Notes under the pieces: generated by a model | The model's input: only the letters and a program-made list of their open reading frames with translations | Database searches by the model: none | Told to the model about the DNA's origin: nothing | Origin: a virus | Virus record (IMG/VR): IMGVR_UViG_3300024301_000069 | Coordinates: 1 to 27,829 of that record | Reading direction: 5' to 3' (one strand) | DNA: 27,829 bases | Translations under genes and position numbers: made by a program | Part shown: positions 16,242 to 24,974 of the stretch, one piece after another | How positions within the stretch are numbered: the first letter of the stretch is position 1 | How the letters are laid out: each line of letters begins with the position of its first letter

Positions 16242-17915
16242 TTATTCCTGCACAGTGTATTGGTTTACTAATGCCTGAACATCTGAGGGTACGCCAACAT
16301 CTGAGTCTGAGGGTACTTCTGCGTTATTTCGTTTACCGCCCGGTCTGTTGTAGGGTCTCCCTAGGCGTTTATATAGCTGTTCTTCGACGTCAAAAAGCCC
16401 TGCCTGTGACATTATAATATTAGCAACCATTGTAAGCTGTTTTTGTTTAGCTTCAGCTTTCGCAATATCGGCTGGGTCACCTGTCTGCGCCGCGCGGTCC
16501 AGCAACATTAAATATTCTTGGTCTGCCATAACTTCCTGACTGATCTCGGCTTGCCGCTGGGTATTACGCTCTAGAAGGGCGTATGTCGCTTGTTGGTTAC
16601 TTGCGGCTTCAATAGCTAAACGCACGTCTCTATCGGCTTCAACCCGCGCTTTCTGCACTATGGCATCTAAGTTTGCTTTATCAGATTGCAACTTCATATC
16701 AGCGACGCGGAAGGCTTGGTCCATTTCAGCTTTGCTCATACCAGCAGCAATATCTGCGGCTTGTCGCGCGTTGGCAGCGGCGCGGTCAGCTGCGGATGTT
16801 CCGGACCGTTGGGCTTCAGAACCGATAGCTACGTCTGTGGTAATAGCTTCTTTGTTAAGGCCGATAATGTCCTCTAGGCGTTGGCGACGATCGGTGTACT
16901 GCTTATCTTCTTCCGCGGCCATAGCTTCCGAACCACCTGCCATTGTCTGACCAAAGCTGCCACCCCCTGCGGTACCACGTAGGAACGCCGAGATTCCACG
17001 CTCACGTTGACGTTTAGGGTCAGAATACTCAGCGTCGAACGCTTCAAGCCGACTAGTTAGGTCTTCATATTTACTAGCTTTCTCTTCGCGCCCAAGGAAC
17101 TTAGCCGCATCGTCCCTAGCTGTGTTCATCGCGCTTTGCGCGTTATTTGCGTTCGCCCCGCCCAACCCAAATTGTTCGTTAATCTGTTTACCAAGAGTAC
17201 CAACCTTTGACGTGTCGATTTCTGGTGCGGTAATAGTAGGGAAACCAATAGGGGCCATACTAGAACCGGGTTGTGGTTCAGTAGATAGTGTCTCAATGCC
17301 TACGGGTTCATCTTCTACAGCGGCAACTGCTTCGTCCTGCACTGCTAACGTATCTTCTACGGGTGCAGGCGTTATACCCCGCTCTGCTTGGAGGATAGCT
17401 AAAACTTCTTCGTCAGTTAGCCGTGAGTTAACGCTACGCTGTCCCAAGCGACGCCGATAGGCGTCAATCATCTCTTGTGTGATCTCCCCACCAGCCTGCA
17501 GAGCTACTACGCCACCTGCTGCCATACGTTGAGGAGCTTGACGTTGTGCTAACGCACCGAGCCCAGAAGCCACCTGCTGCACCTGTCGAGGGCTAGCCGC
17601 TCCTTCTTGGGCCACCTGTTGCATATTTTGTTGTTGGCGTTGTTGCGCCGTAGCCATTATGCCGCCCTGCTGCTTCAACATATCTTCTTTAGTACGGTCA
17701 AACAGTTCACGCTCACGTTGCTGCTTAATCGTTTCGGGGTTCTGCTGCATTTGCATCTGCACGGCGCGCTGTTTCTCATCTAATTCTGTTTTTAGACGTT
17801 GTAACGCCAACAGATCAACTAGCTGTTGGTTCTGTGCGTAACGTTCTTGCAGTGCCTGTGGATTGTTCCGGTAGGCATCGACTTTAGTTTGAATTTGTTG
17901 GTCTATACCGGCCAT
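16242..17915 (-). CDS. Gln-rich virion-associated protein, probably internal
   Basis: 557 aa. The first 140 residues are Gln-rich and strongly helical, with many QQ pairs and coiled-coil character. A short hydrophobic Gly segment RMAAGGVVALQAGGEI follows, a motif I associate with marine phage structural proteins. Residues 160-260 are acidic and Pro-rich linker. The C-terminal half (260-510) is again long charged helix, rich in Ala, Glu and Lys. There is no catalytic motif. It lies between the 278-aa gene (2-bp gap) and the 2248-aa gene (10-bp gap), so it is co-transcribed with the virion genes. By size, composition and position it could be an internal core or tail-assembly protein comparable to T7 gp15, but no homology is shown. 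Confidence 0.6.
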   Translation of the reverse strand: MAGIDQQIQTKVDAYRNNPQALQERYAQNQQLVDLLALQRLKTELDEKQRAVQMQMQQNPETIKQQRERELFDRTKEDMLKQQGGIMATAQQRQQQNMQQVAQEGAASPRQVQQVASGLGALAQRQAPQRMAAGGVVALQAGGEITQEMIDAYRRRLGQRSVNSRLTDEEVLAILQAERGITPAPVEDTLAVQDEAVAAVEDEPVGIETLSTEPQPGSSMAPIGFPTITAPEIDTSKVGTLGKQINEQFGLGGANANNAQSAMNTARDDAAKFLGREEKASKYEDLTSRLEAFDAEYSDPKRQRERGISAFLRGTAGGGSFGQTMAGGSEAMAAEEDKQYTDRRQRLEDIIGLNKEAITTDVAIGSEAQRSGTSAADRAAANARQAADIAAGMSKAEMDQAFRVADMKLQSDKANLDAIVQKARVEADRDVRLAIEAASNQQATYALLERNTQRQAEISQEVMADQEYLMLLDRAAQTGDPADIAKAEAKQKQLTMVANIIMSQAGLFDVEEQLYKRLGRPYNRPGGKRNNAEVPSDSDVGVPSDVQALVNQYTVQE

Positions 17916-17917
17916 GA

Positions 17918-18754
17918 TTACTCTCCACTGCCTGTGTTGTTAGGGTTGTCAGGCAAAAACACTTTAGATAGAAGATCGTATATACCACCACTACCTGACA
18001 AAAAGTCACTTAGTGCACTAGGTTGCGCATAAGAGTACGACTGCGCAGCGATAGGCAACCCTTGTAGCAACGATTGCATGTACTGTACTTGTTTGTATGG
18101 GAAGTCACGCTCTTCTTCAAACTGCGCACGGTCAGCACTAAGACCTTCTTGCTCTATTCCACGCTGAAGTGCGCCAAAATCGGCTTGGCGTTGCAGGGCT
18201 GTAAGCCCGTACACATTCCCCGCTTCTTGTGCGCTACGGGCTCGATCTTGTTCAATATTAAACTGCTGCGCAGCTTTATCGTATGCAGAAGCGTAGCCTT
18301 GCCCAGTAACATTCGCCATCTTATCCAGCATAGCGCGGGTTAGTTCGACGTCAGCTAGTGCTTGTCGAGAACCACCATAAGCACCGGCACGAGTGAGGCG
18401 TCCAGCTTGCTCTACGCGCGACATTTCAGATTGACGGCGTAACTCATCAAGTTGTGGTTGTAACGCCGCATTTAGGTACGGATTCATGTACTGTTGAGCA
18501 GTGCCTTGTCCCGTAAACGATTGTGGCTGGTAAGCCCCCATATTTTGGGGTACAGCTAGCCCGGCTACACCTTGGAACGCTTGCTGCTGGAGGTTTGATG
18601 CGCCTGCAGTGAGTGGTCCGGTGTAGGCTTGATACGGCTCATTGGCTAGAGCTGCACCCTTACCAAGCATAGTTGTTACATAAGGACCGGCCCAGTTAGA
18701 GAGGGAAGACTCCTTACCTGTTACTTCTCCTACAACACTATTATCGTCTGCCAT
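17918..18754 (-). CDS. Conserved phage structural protein, helical
   Basis: 278 aa, rich in Gln, Ala and Gly. The N-terminal 90 residues are loop-rich (YQAYTGPLTAGASNLQQQAF). A helical middle follows, with MNPYLNAALQPQLDELRRQ, then RAGAYGGSRQALADVELTRA, then a long Gln/Glu helix to about residue 210. I recognise the YMNPYLxxALxPQLxEL and AGAxGGSRQA motifs from unnamed virion-region proteins of many marine podo- and siphoviruses, where they sit beside internal-protein genes. The C-terminus is short and loop-rich. It has no signal peptide, membrane helix or catalytic motif. The 8-bp gap upstream and 2-bp gap downstream show tight coupling. An internal virion or tail-tube-associated role is inferred from position only. 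Confidence 0.65.
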   Translation of the reverse strand: MADDNSVVGEVTGKESSLSNWAGPYVTTMLGKGAALANEPYQAYTGPLTAGASNLQQQAFQGVAGLAVPQNMGAYQPQSFTGQGTAQQYMNPYLNAALQPQLDELRRQSEMSRVEQAGRLTRAGAYGGSRQALADVELTRAMLDKMANVTGQGYASAYDKAAQQFNIEQDRARSAQEAGNVYGLTALQRQADFGALQRGIEQEGLSADRAQFEEERDFPYKQVQYMQSLLQGLPIAAQSYSYAQPSALSDFLSGSGGIYDLLSKVFLPDNPNNTGSGE

Positions 18755-18762
18755 GTCCTACC

Positions 18763-19569
18763 TCACGCTGGTAACATTTTGTTGGGCTTTATTTCTTTGC
18801 CCTGTTTTTCATTGCCTGTACGTTCTTTACGTACGCGGGCCATCATTTGCTTTAAGATTTTTGCACCTGCGGCGGAGTTGCCGTTGCCTAGGTGACTTAC
18901 TACATCAGCGGGGATTACAAACTCACCGTCGCTTAGTGCCGCGGGTTGCCGCCCGTCGATTTCGGCTGGAACTTTATCCGCCATACCGTCTGTTGATCCG
19001 TTGAGGTATTTCCCCTTTTTTAGCCCCATAAGACCACCTGCGGCAGCTTCAACTGTTTCAGGAGGCTGTGGCGGAGGTCTACGCTCCTCCCGTGCAGGGT
19101 TAGCTAGATTATATTCCATAAGGGCACGTGCCTGCTCATCCCCACGTGTACGCGCTGCGGTCTCGCCTGCTGCGCCTTGTACATACTCGACATCGGTAAA
19201 GTAGCGACGTCCGGAGCTACCGGGGCGGCGATTCGGGTCGTACGTATATTCGGGGAGGCGTGGCCGTTGCGCTTCTGCGGCACCTTGTAGACTACCGAGA
19301 CCACTAAACATATCAGCATCAGCTTCAGGGGTTCCCGGTTGTTGCATGGGCACACCACGGCGAATAGCAGTTAGTTGCGGAATACCGCCTTGGTAACCCG
19401 TTGGAGGTATTTGTGGGTCACCTATACCGGAGGCATTACCGAGGTAACTAAGCCCGGCGGACCCAAGTTGCAATATACCTTCAGGGGACATAATATAGTC
19501 TAATCCCTGCTGACCTGCAGTTTTAAGCCCTGCGGTAAAATCGTCTAGTAAGCTGTCAAACCAACTCAT
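18763..19569 (-). CDS. Conserved phage virion-region protein with GEFVIPADVVS motif
   Basis: 268 aa; its ATG overlaps the stop of the 1799-aa gene (ATGA). Residues 1-60 are helical with a mildly hydrophobic stretch. The middle (70-170) is Pro/Arg-rich and probably disordered. The C-terminal third carries a block I recognise from marine phages: AAAGGLMGLKKGKYLNG, then IDGRQPAALSDGEFVIPADV, then LGNGNSAAGAKILKQMMARV. The function of this block is unknown to me. It may mediate assembly with the neighbouring proteins, since the 557- and 1799-aa proteins carry comparable short A-x-GG segments. No enzyme motif is visible. The sequence ends in a Lys-rich tail. Confidence 0.65.
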   Translation of the reverse strand: MSWFDSLLDDFTAGLKTAGQQGLDYIMSPEGILQLGSAGLSYLGNASGIGDPQIPPTGYQGGIPQLTAIRRGVPMQQPGTPEADADMFSGLGSLQGAAEAQRPRLPEYTYDPNRRPGSSGRRYFTDVEYVQGAAGETAARTRGDEQARALMEYNLANPAREERRPPPQPPETVEAAAGGLMGLKKGKYLNGSTDGMADKVPAEIDGRQPAALSDGEFVIPADVVSHLGNGNSAAGAKILKQMMARVRKERTGNEKQGKEIKPNKMLPA

Positions 19570-22500
19570 TTTTTGCCTCCAATAATACGTAACAACTTAT
19601 CAGTTGTGTCCTCTACTTGTCCACCTTTTGCATAAGGGCTTGGGAACATTGCTGCCTGTGAAGGCGTAGCAAATATGCTGCTCCAGTCGTAGATATAGTT
19701 TAATTGTAGCGGATCAGGAGTTTCTACAGTAACTTGTTGCCCCATAGCGTCTGGTGCCATAAGAGCTTGTTGTAAAAAGTCGCGTCCACCTTGCTGTAAA
19801 AATTGCTTCTCCATCTCAATAGAGGTGTCTTGTGCCATCTGCTGAACCATATCCATAGTTTGGTTCTGGTTTTGGTATAGTCCGGTCGGTGCGAATACAG
19901 ACGTGGGCGCTACTTGAGAGGTGGTTACGTCCCCCGCCAATAACTGCTCAAGCATCTGCTGGTCTGCAATATCTACTACGTTATCGCCTGTAACGTCATA
20001 CTGCGTGATCTGCTGCTCGTTAAGCGCTTGATTTTGGGCAATAACGTCGGCAACAAAATCAATATCGGTTTGGGTAACGTCTTGCGCAGGTTTGCCCACA
20101 TACTCTGCAATCTGCTGAAGCTCTTGAGATGTAACATTTGCAGCGGCTACGGGTAGATAATCGCTAATACCCTCTTTGCTAGTAGCTTCAAACTCATCAA
20201 GCGTATAATCCGACGTCGTTGGGTCATACTGTCTAACAAACCGATCTAAATCTTCTTGGGTTACATTCTGGAGTCCGAGGTCTTGATAAGCAGCAAGAAC
20301 TTCATCTGCGCTTAAATACCGAGGGTCTACGTACTCACTGATCGCAAGTTCTTGGGTAGTTTGATAGTTAACGTCGTTCAGCTGACCTACAAACTTCTGT
20401 ACTTCTTCATCAGTAGGGTTGTACCCAATATCGGTTAAGTACGCCCGTGCTTCAGTTTCTGTTACTTGCCGCGGGTTTACGTACTCACCGATTGCGGTTA
20501 TTTGCTCTTCTTCAGTTTTAGAAGCAACAAAGTCAGCAATTTCTTCCGGTGTAGCGGTATACCCGGATTCTTCAAAGAATTGTGCGGCTTCATCCTGCGT
20601 TGTTGCTAGCGGATCGTATTCGGCACGGGCAGCTTCAAGTTGAGTTTCTTGGTACGCCTCATCACCCTGCCCAACGTAAGTTTGTGCGAGGGCTTCGGTA
20701 AAGGTTAGTCCTTCTTCGTCCGCAATAGCTGCTATTTCGTCCAACGTTACTTGCCGTGGATCGACGTACTTTGAAATAACCTCAGATTGAGTAGTTTCCT
20801 CTACCTGTGCAACAAACTGCTGGACTTCTTCGTCAGTTGGTGTGTACCCAAGATCAGAGAAAAAGCCTCTCGCATCTTCCTCTGTTACTTGCAGCGGATC
20901 AACGTACTGTTCTAAACGTAGGGGAGCATTTGCTTCGTAATTAGCCCCACCTTGCCCTACAAAGTTACTTATTTCCTGTTCACTTGGAGTGTAGTCAAGC
21001 CCTGCAAACAGCCCTGCAACCTCGTCCGCTGTAATCTGCCGTGGGTCTACATACGCCTCAAGGTTGGTAAGTATGTCGGCTTCGTTACCTTCTTGGACGA
21101 ATTGACCAACTTCATTATTGACCGGGTTGTACTCTAGTAAAGCAAAAGCCTCTTGTATTTCCGCATCGGTAGTGCCTAGAGGGTCGTATACCTCTGCTAC
21201 TGTGCCTAACGTTTCGGTCTCGTCTTGCCACCCGATGTATTGCTGGGCATCCTCCGCAGTAATTGTTACCCCCTGCGCTGCGGCTGCATCTATAACTTCT
21301 TGGGTATCAACGTGTTTTTGGTCTATGCTGGTGTTAACAGCATCTTGTAGTGCAGTGCCGCCTTGAGTGCCGACAAAACTGTCTATATCAGCACTGGTGG
21401 GGGTATACCCACCTTCTTCCTCGGTAGCCCACACACCAGAGGCGTTTTCATACGCATCAATTACCGCTCCGGTACTAGCGTATGTTTCTGGGTCAATCTG
21501 ACTAAACACGTTACCTACAACAACAGGGTCAGTAATACCTATAGTGTCGAGAGCTCTAGTTGCAGCGGCAATGTCACCTTTTTCTATGGCAGAGTTAATA
21601 TCGGGAGAGAGCAACGAAACTGCATTTGCATACGCATCTTTTGTTTGGGATAAACCGTAGGCACCCCCAGATACACTTGAACCGACAATGAAGCCCATAA
21701 ACGCCGATGCGGTAACTTCTCCAGCGATATCTATACTTGGGTCTAATTGCTTCAGGTGGCTAGCCGTGAACGCTTGAGTTAGTCCCTCCTCAATGGATTC
21801 GGTAACCCCTTCTTTTAATGTGATAACGCCGCCGTTAGCAATACGTCGAGTAAGTTCAGTAACACCGTCTGCTAAAAAGCCAGATACATTATCTTTGTTT
21901 AAGATAGCTTTCTCTAAGGCTAGTCCGCCAACACCAAACGATGCAGCGGTAAGGGTAGCTGCGACAGCACCGGATTGAACAGCTAACTCCAGTGCATAGT
22001 TTTGTGCGTCCGCTTCGGACATTCCGCTGTCAATCGCTATAGAATACGCGCGGTCGTATGTATCAGCTGCTGTACCCCCAAAACTTTCGGTGAGATCAGT
22101 CGCTGCAGCGGCACCAAGCCCCGTCCTCGCTGCAATACGGGTAGATAAAGTTTTACCGGCAGCATACGCAGCGCCTTTAACACCTAGGGTAGCTACCCCA
22201 CCTACCGCTAGCGGTACAAGCTCCTGCATAGCCTCTACACCAACGTATTCGGCTAAGAACGTAGTTGGATGTTCTGTAATACCCCCAGCGAGTGCGCTCA
22301 TTTTATCTATGGCTTTGTCGTACCATGGGAGCGCATCGTATTCGGACTGTGTGATTTCAGTCGCTTCTTCCTCTGATAGCCCAGTAGCCATGAGTGCTTC
22401 TTTACGTAGGTCTTTAAACCCTGAAGAACTCATCTGTTCTTCAAGTTCTTTTAGGTTCTCTTTGTATTCTTCGGTATTGCTATTCTCACCAAGTTTGACG

Positions 22501-24965
22501 AGCTTTTTAGCAAACTGCCCCACAGCTGTGTCAGAAGGAGCTACGCCGAATAGGGCAGAAACACCGTTAAACGCCTTGAGAATTCCTCCCGTCGCCTTCA
22601 AAACATTAGCTATCGTATCCTGTGCGTTGTCGTAATCATTCTCGTCTGCCCAATTAAGAAGAGACGAAACAGTATCAATGGTTTGATCTGTGAACCCCAT
22701 TGCATCAGCAGCTTCCTTGGCTACGTCACTGTCGGCACCGCGGGTAATAACGATAGTAGTGAGCAGTTCAGCGTTATCCGCCGTGCTAACGCCATCATAA
22801 GTGTTTGTTATGAACCCAATACTTTCACCGTCGTCGTTTACCAGTATAGTGCGGACTTCTCTACCAATAGCGTCGTATGTGGTGGTTTTATTTACTCGCC
22901 CGTGGTTAGGGTCCCAATATTGCTCAGAGGTTTCTAGCGGTCGGAAGACTCGGTTACCGTTCACATCTATATCGATAGCTATCGGATTGTAGATAACATC
23001 TTCGTAAGTGACACCGTCCGCGAGCTTGGCAGTATTAACACCTTCCTGTGCGTCAGCTATTAGCGCGACTTTTTGCTGGTTAGTGAGCGCATCGCCATTT
23101 GTCATGTCAGCGGTATCAAAACCAAGCCGCTCTAGCGAAGTTCGTGTGGCATCATCTAGGGTGTCTTTGCTAAGCGCGGGATCAGCATTCTGCAGTATGG
23201 CTTGTTCCAACGTACGCACGTAGGAGCTAGTAGTATTCGGGTCGTCAAGAATTTCACGTAAGGAGCTTATTGGTAAGTCTGCTAACTCTTTATGGATCGC
23301 ATGAAAACTCTTTGGATCGATGTCCGCTGAGTCCAGCCCAGCAGCTTGGACAACAGCAACGAGGGCGTCTAGTTTTACTGACTTTTGCGCGGCTTCATAT
23401 TGCTCTTGGCTTTGGAACACTGTCGGATTGCCAGTATTGCCTAGGAAGTGCTCGTATACATTAACGTCGTCTCCGAGATCGTTAATGTTGCGATAGGATT
23501 CTTCCGCGAAGAGTGGGTTTAGTGTCAGAGTAAAGGCTTTGGCAGTCTCTTCATACAGCGGGTTAAGTGATTCGTCGAGGCGCTCAGTCGACACTTGCAT
23601 ACGGGCCCGTCTGGCATCTAACTCTTTATAGAGGCCAGTAAACTCTGCGTCTGGGTTTTCTTCAGTAGGGCCGGTACCAATCTGTTTACTTAGGTCGTTA
23701 ACCTCCTCAAGCAGGGTCTCCATTTGAGGGTTATAATCTTTGTATAACGCATTAAACTTTTTAACGTCCTTGTTCAATTTGTTGATAGCAGCTTTGTAAG
23801 CGGGGCTATCTAATGTAAGGTCAGAGTTCTTAACTCGGTTCACTTGCTCTGTATATAGATCACGCTCCGTGATGGGATTAGCCGTAATTCTTTGGTTAAG
23901 GCTTTTAGCCCCCTCCAACCGCTCACTTTCAGCAATGATAGCGTCATACTTGTCCTTTAATTCCACACGCATGGCTTCGTACTGCTCGGATTTTGACGCG
24001 CGCGTAGTTGCTAATTCATCTATTTTATTCGCGGATTCCTCCAACCGCTGGTAATCTCCACTGATTTTATCGAGGGTGTTACCTATGAGATCACCGACTT
24101 TGGAGTCATCGATCGCTTTGTTTAACGCCTGAGTACCGTACGCAGACATGACGTTCTTAAGTACGGCAGCTGCTTGCTCCCCCGATCCACCTGACAGTGC
24201 GATAGCTGACACCCGCTGTATAGCAGCGGTGGTGTATGCAAGGGCAGTAGGGTCATTAATAGCTATACCGCCAGATGCGGCCATTTTTTGTACGAGGTCG
24301 GTAGTGAGAAGCCCACGGGTTACGGCGTTAGCTATCACGCTTGCGTCAACTTCGCTCCCAGATAACTGTGCAGAGATTGCAGAGCCGACAATATTTTCTA
24401 CTACAGCAGGTATTGGAGTAGTCTTGCCAGTATTAGGATTGGTAAAGTTCCAACCAAGTTTCTGTTTAATCTGTCCAAGGGCGGCAGATGTTGCCCCGCT
24501 TACACCTCCGGTAAAGAAGGCTTCCACCGGGTCAGTTCCGTAGATCACCGCATAGGTAGCGCTAGTTGCTCCTTTAGTAACCGCATCGGTAACTATTTCG
24601 TTGGCTACTGCATTATTAAATAGGTCAGCATTTCCCATAGCCTCGCCGACATAGTCACTAACTTCACCAGCTATTTTTTGGGATGCGTATGATACTGCGA
24701 CTGTTTTTAGGACATCCCCGATGTCACCACCCTTTACGGCTACACTTGCGCCGTCAACGAGTGGGATAGCCCAAGCGTTCCCAGTAGCATACAGAGCAAT
24801 TTTTGCCGCGGTCCCCAGTGGGTCCTCCGCTAGCCCTTTAAGGGTATCTCCCACAAAATCGACCGCTGGCTTAGCAATTTTGTCAACGGCAAAGTCGACT
24901 ACGTTGCCAACTGCTTTAGCTGCACCACTAATTGCTTTCCCAACTGCTTTAGCTACACCACCCAA
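19566..24965 (-). CDS. Giant virion protein with tandem repeats and an EF-hand-like loop
   Basis: 1799 aa. The start is TTG at 24963-24965 with GGAG 6 bp upstream; TAG at 24975-24977 closes the frame, and no ATG or GTG lies between. The N-terminal 35 residues are an Ala/Gly/Val/Lys amphipathic stretch (VAKAVGKAISGAAKAVGNVV). Charged coiled-coil-like helices occupy about 290-470. Gly/Ala-rich hydrophobic stretches lie near 900-1100 and include EGVTESIEEGLTQAF followed by FIVGSSVSGGAYG. Residues 1218-1600 are tandem repeats, described separately. At 1657-1668 a loop DVTGDNVVDIAD matches dockerin or EF-hand calcium loops. The C-terminus carries AKGGQVEDTTDKLLRIIGG. Size, membrane-type segments and position before the 268-, 278-, 557- and 2248-aa proteins suggest an internal or tail protein that contacts the membrane during ejection. 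No catalytic domain is recognised. Confidence 0.7.
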   Translation of the reverse strand: MGGVAKAVGKAISGAAKAVGNVVDFAVDKIAKPAVDFVGDTLKGLAEDPLGTAAKIALYATGNAWAIPLVDGASVAVKGGDIGDVLKTVAVSYASQKIAGEVSDYVGEAMGNADLFNNAVANEIVTDAVTKGATSATYAVIYGTDPVEAFFTGGVSGATSAALGQIKQKLGWNFTNPNTGKTTPIPAVVENIVGSAISAQLSGSEVDASVIANAVTRGLLTTDLVQKMAASGGIAINDPTALAYTTAAIQRVSAIALSGGSGEQAAAVLKNVMSAYGTQALNKAIDDSKVGDLIGNTLDKISGDYQRLEESANKIDELATTRASKSEQYEAMRVELKDKYDAIIAESERLEGAKSLNQRITANPITERDLYTEQVNRVKNSDLTLDSPAYKAAINKLNKDVKKFNALYKDYNPQMETLLEEVNDLSKQIGTGPTEENPDAEFTGLYKELDARRARMQVSTERLDESLNPLYEETAKAFTLTLNPLFAEESYRNINDLGDDVNVYEHFLGNTGNPTVFQSQEQYEAAQKSVKLDALVAVVQAAGLDSADIDPKSFHAIHKELADLPISSLREILDDPNTTSSYVRTLEQAILQNADPALSKDTLDDATRTSLERLGFDTADMTNGDALTNQQKVALIADAQEGVNTAKLADGVTYEDVIYNPIAIDIDVNGNRVFRPLETSEQYWDPNHGRVNKTTTYDAIGREVRTILVNDDGESIGFITNTYDGVSTADNAELLTTIVITRGADSDVAKEAADAMGFTDQTIDTVSSLLNWADENDYDNAQDTIANVLKATGGILKAFNGVSALFGVAPSDTAVGQFAKKLVKLGENSNTEEYKENLKELEEQMSSSGFKDLRKEALMATGLSEEEATEITQSEYDALPWYDKAIDKMSALAGGITEHPTTFLAEYVGVEAMQELVPLAVGGVATLGVKGAAYAAGKTLSTRIAARTGLGAAAATDLTESFGGTAADTYDRAYSIAIDSGMSEADAQNYALELAVQSGAVAATLTAASFGVGGLALEKAILNKDNVSGFLADGVTELTRRIANGGVITLKEGVTESIEEGLTQAFTASHLKQLDPSIDIAGEVTASAFMGFIVGSSVSGGAYGLSQTKDAYANAVSLLSPDINSAIEKGDIAAATRALDTIGITDPVVVGNVFSQIDPETYASTGAVIDAYENASGVWATEEEGGYTPTSADIDSFVGTQGGTALQDAVNTSIDQKHVDTQEVIDAAAAQGVTITAEDAQQYIGWQDETETLGTVAEVYDPLGTTDAEIQEAFALLEYNPVNNEVGQFVQEGNEADILTNLEAYVDPRQITADEVAGLFAGLDYTPSEQEISNFVGQGGANYEANAPLRLEQYVDPLQVTEEDARGFFSDLGYTPTDEEVQQFVAQVEETTQSEVISKYVDPRQVTLDEIAAIADEEGLTFTEALAQTYVGQGDEAYQETQLEAARAEYDPLATTQDEAAQFFEESGYTATPEEIADFVASKTEEEQITAIGEYVNPRQVTETEARAYLTDIGYNPTDEEVQKFVGQLNDVNYQTTQELAISEYVDPRYLSADEVLAAYQDLGLQNVTQEDLDRFVRQYDPTTSDYTLDEFEATSKEGISDYLPVAAANVTSQELQQIAEYVGKPAQDVTQTDIDFVADVIAQNQALNEQQITQYDVTGDNVVDIADQQMLEQLLAGDVTTSQVAPTSVFAPTGLYQNQNQTMDMVQQMAQDTSIEMEKQFLQQGGRDFLQQALMAPDAMGQQVTVETPDPLQLNYIYDWSSIFATPSQAAMFPSPYAKGGQVEDTTDKLLRIIGGKK
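20166..21191 (-). repeat. Protein repeats of 45-50 aa in alternating A/B order
   Basis: Seven units in the 1799-aa protein begin at residues 1260, 1305, 1354, 1400, 1450, 1495 and 1545, with a degenerate unit at 1218. Spacings are 45, 49, 46, 50, 45 and 50, an alternating pattern giving a superrepeat of about 95 aa. A units open with (V/Y)DPL, except the last, which reads VDPR; B units open with V(D/N)PRQ(V/I)T. Each then runs to a helix, GYxPTxEE and FVxQ. The DNA copies have diverged, so this is not a recent slippage expansion. Confidence 0.85.
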
Positions 24966-24974
24966 TTTAATCTC

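Noticed and set aside
20166-21191. Recent tandem DNA duplication or assembly artefact in the repeat region
   Set aside because: The repeats are clear at protein level but their DNA has diverged and unit lengths vary, so they are old and well resolved.
21060-23465. Several + strand frames of 60-180 aa opposite the 1799-aa gene
   Set aside because: All are antisense to continuous coding sequence, rich in Ser/Thr/Val/Ala as expected from its complement, and lack motifs.
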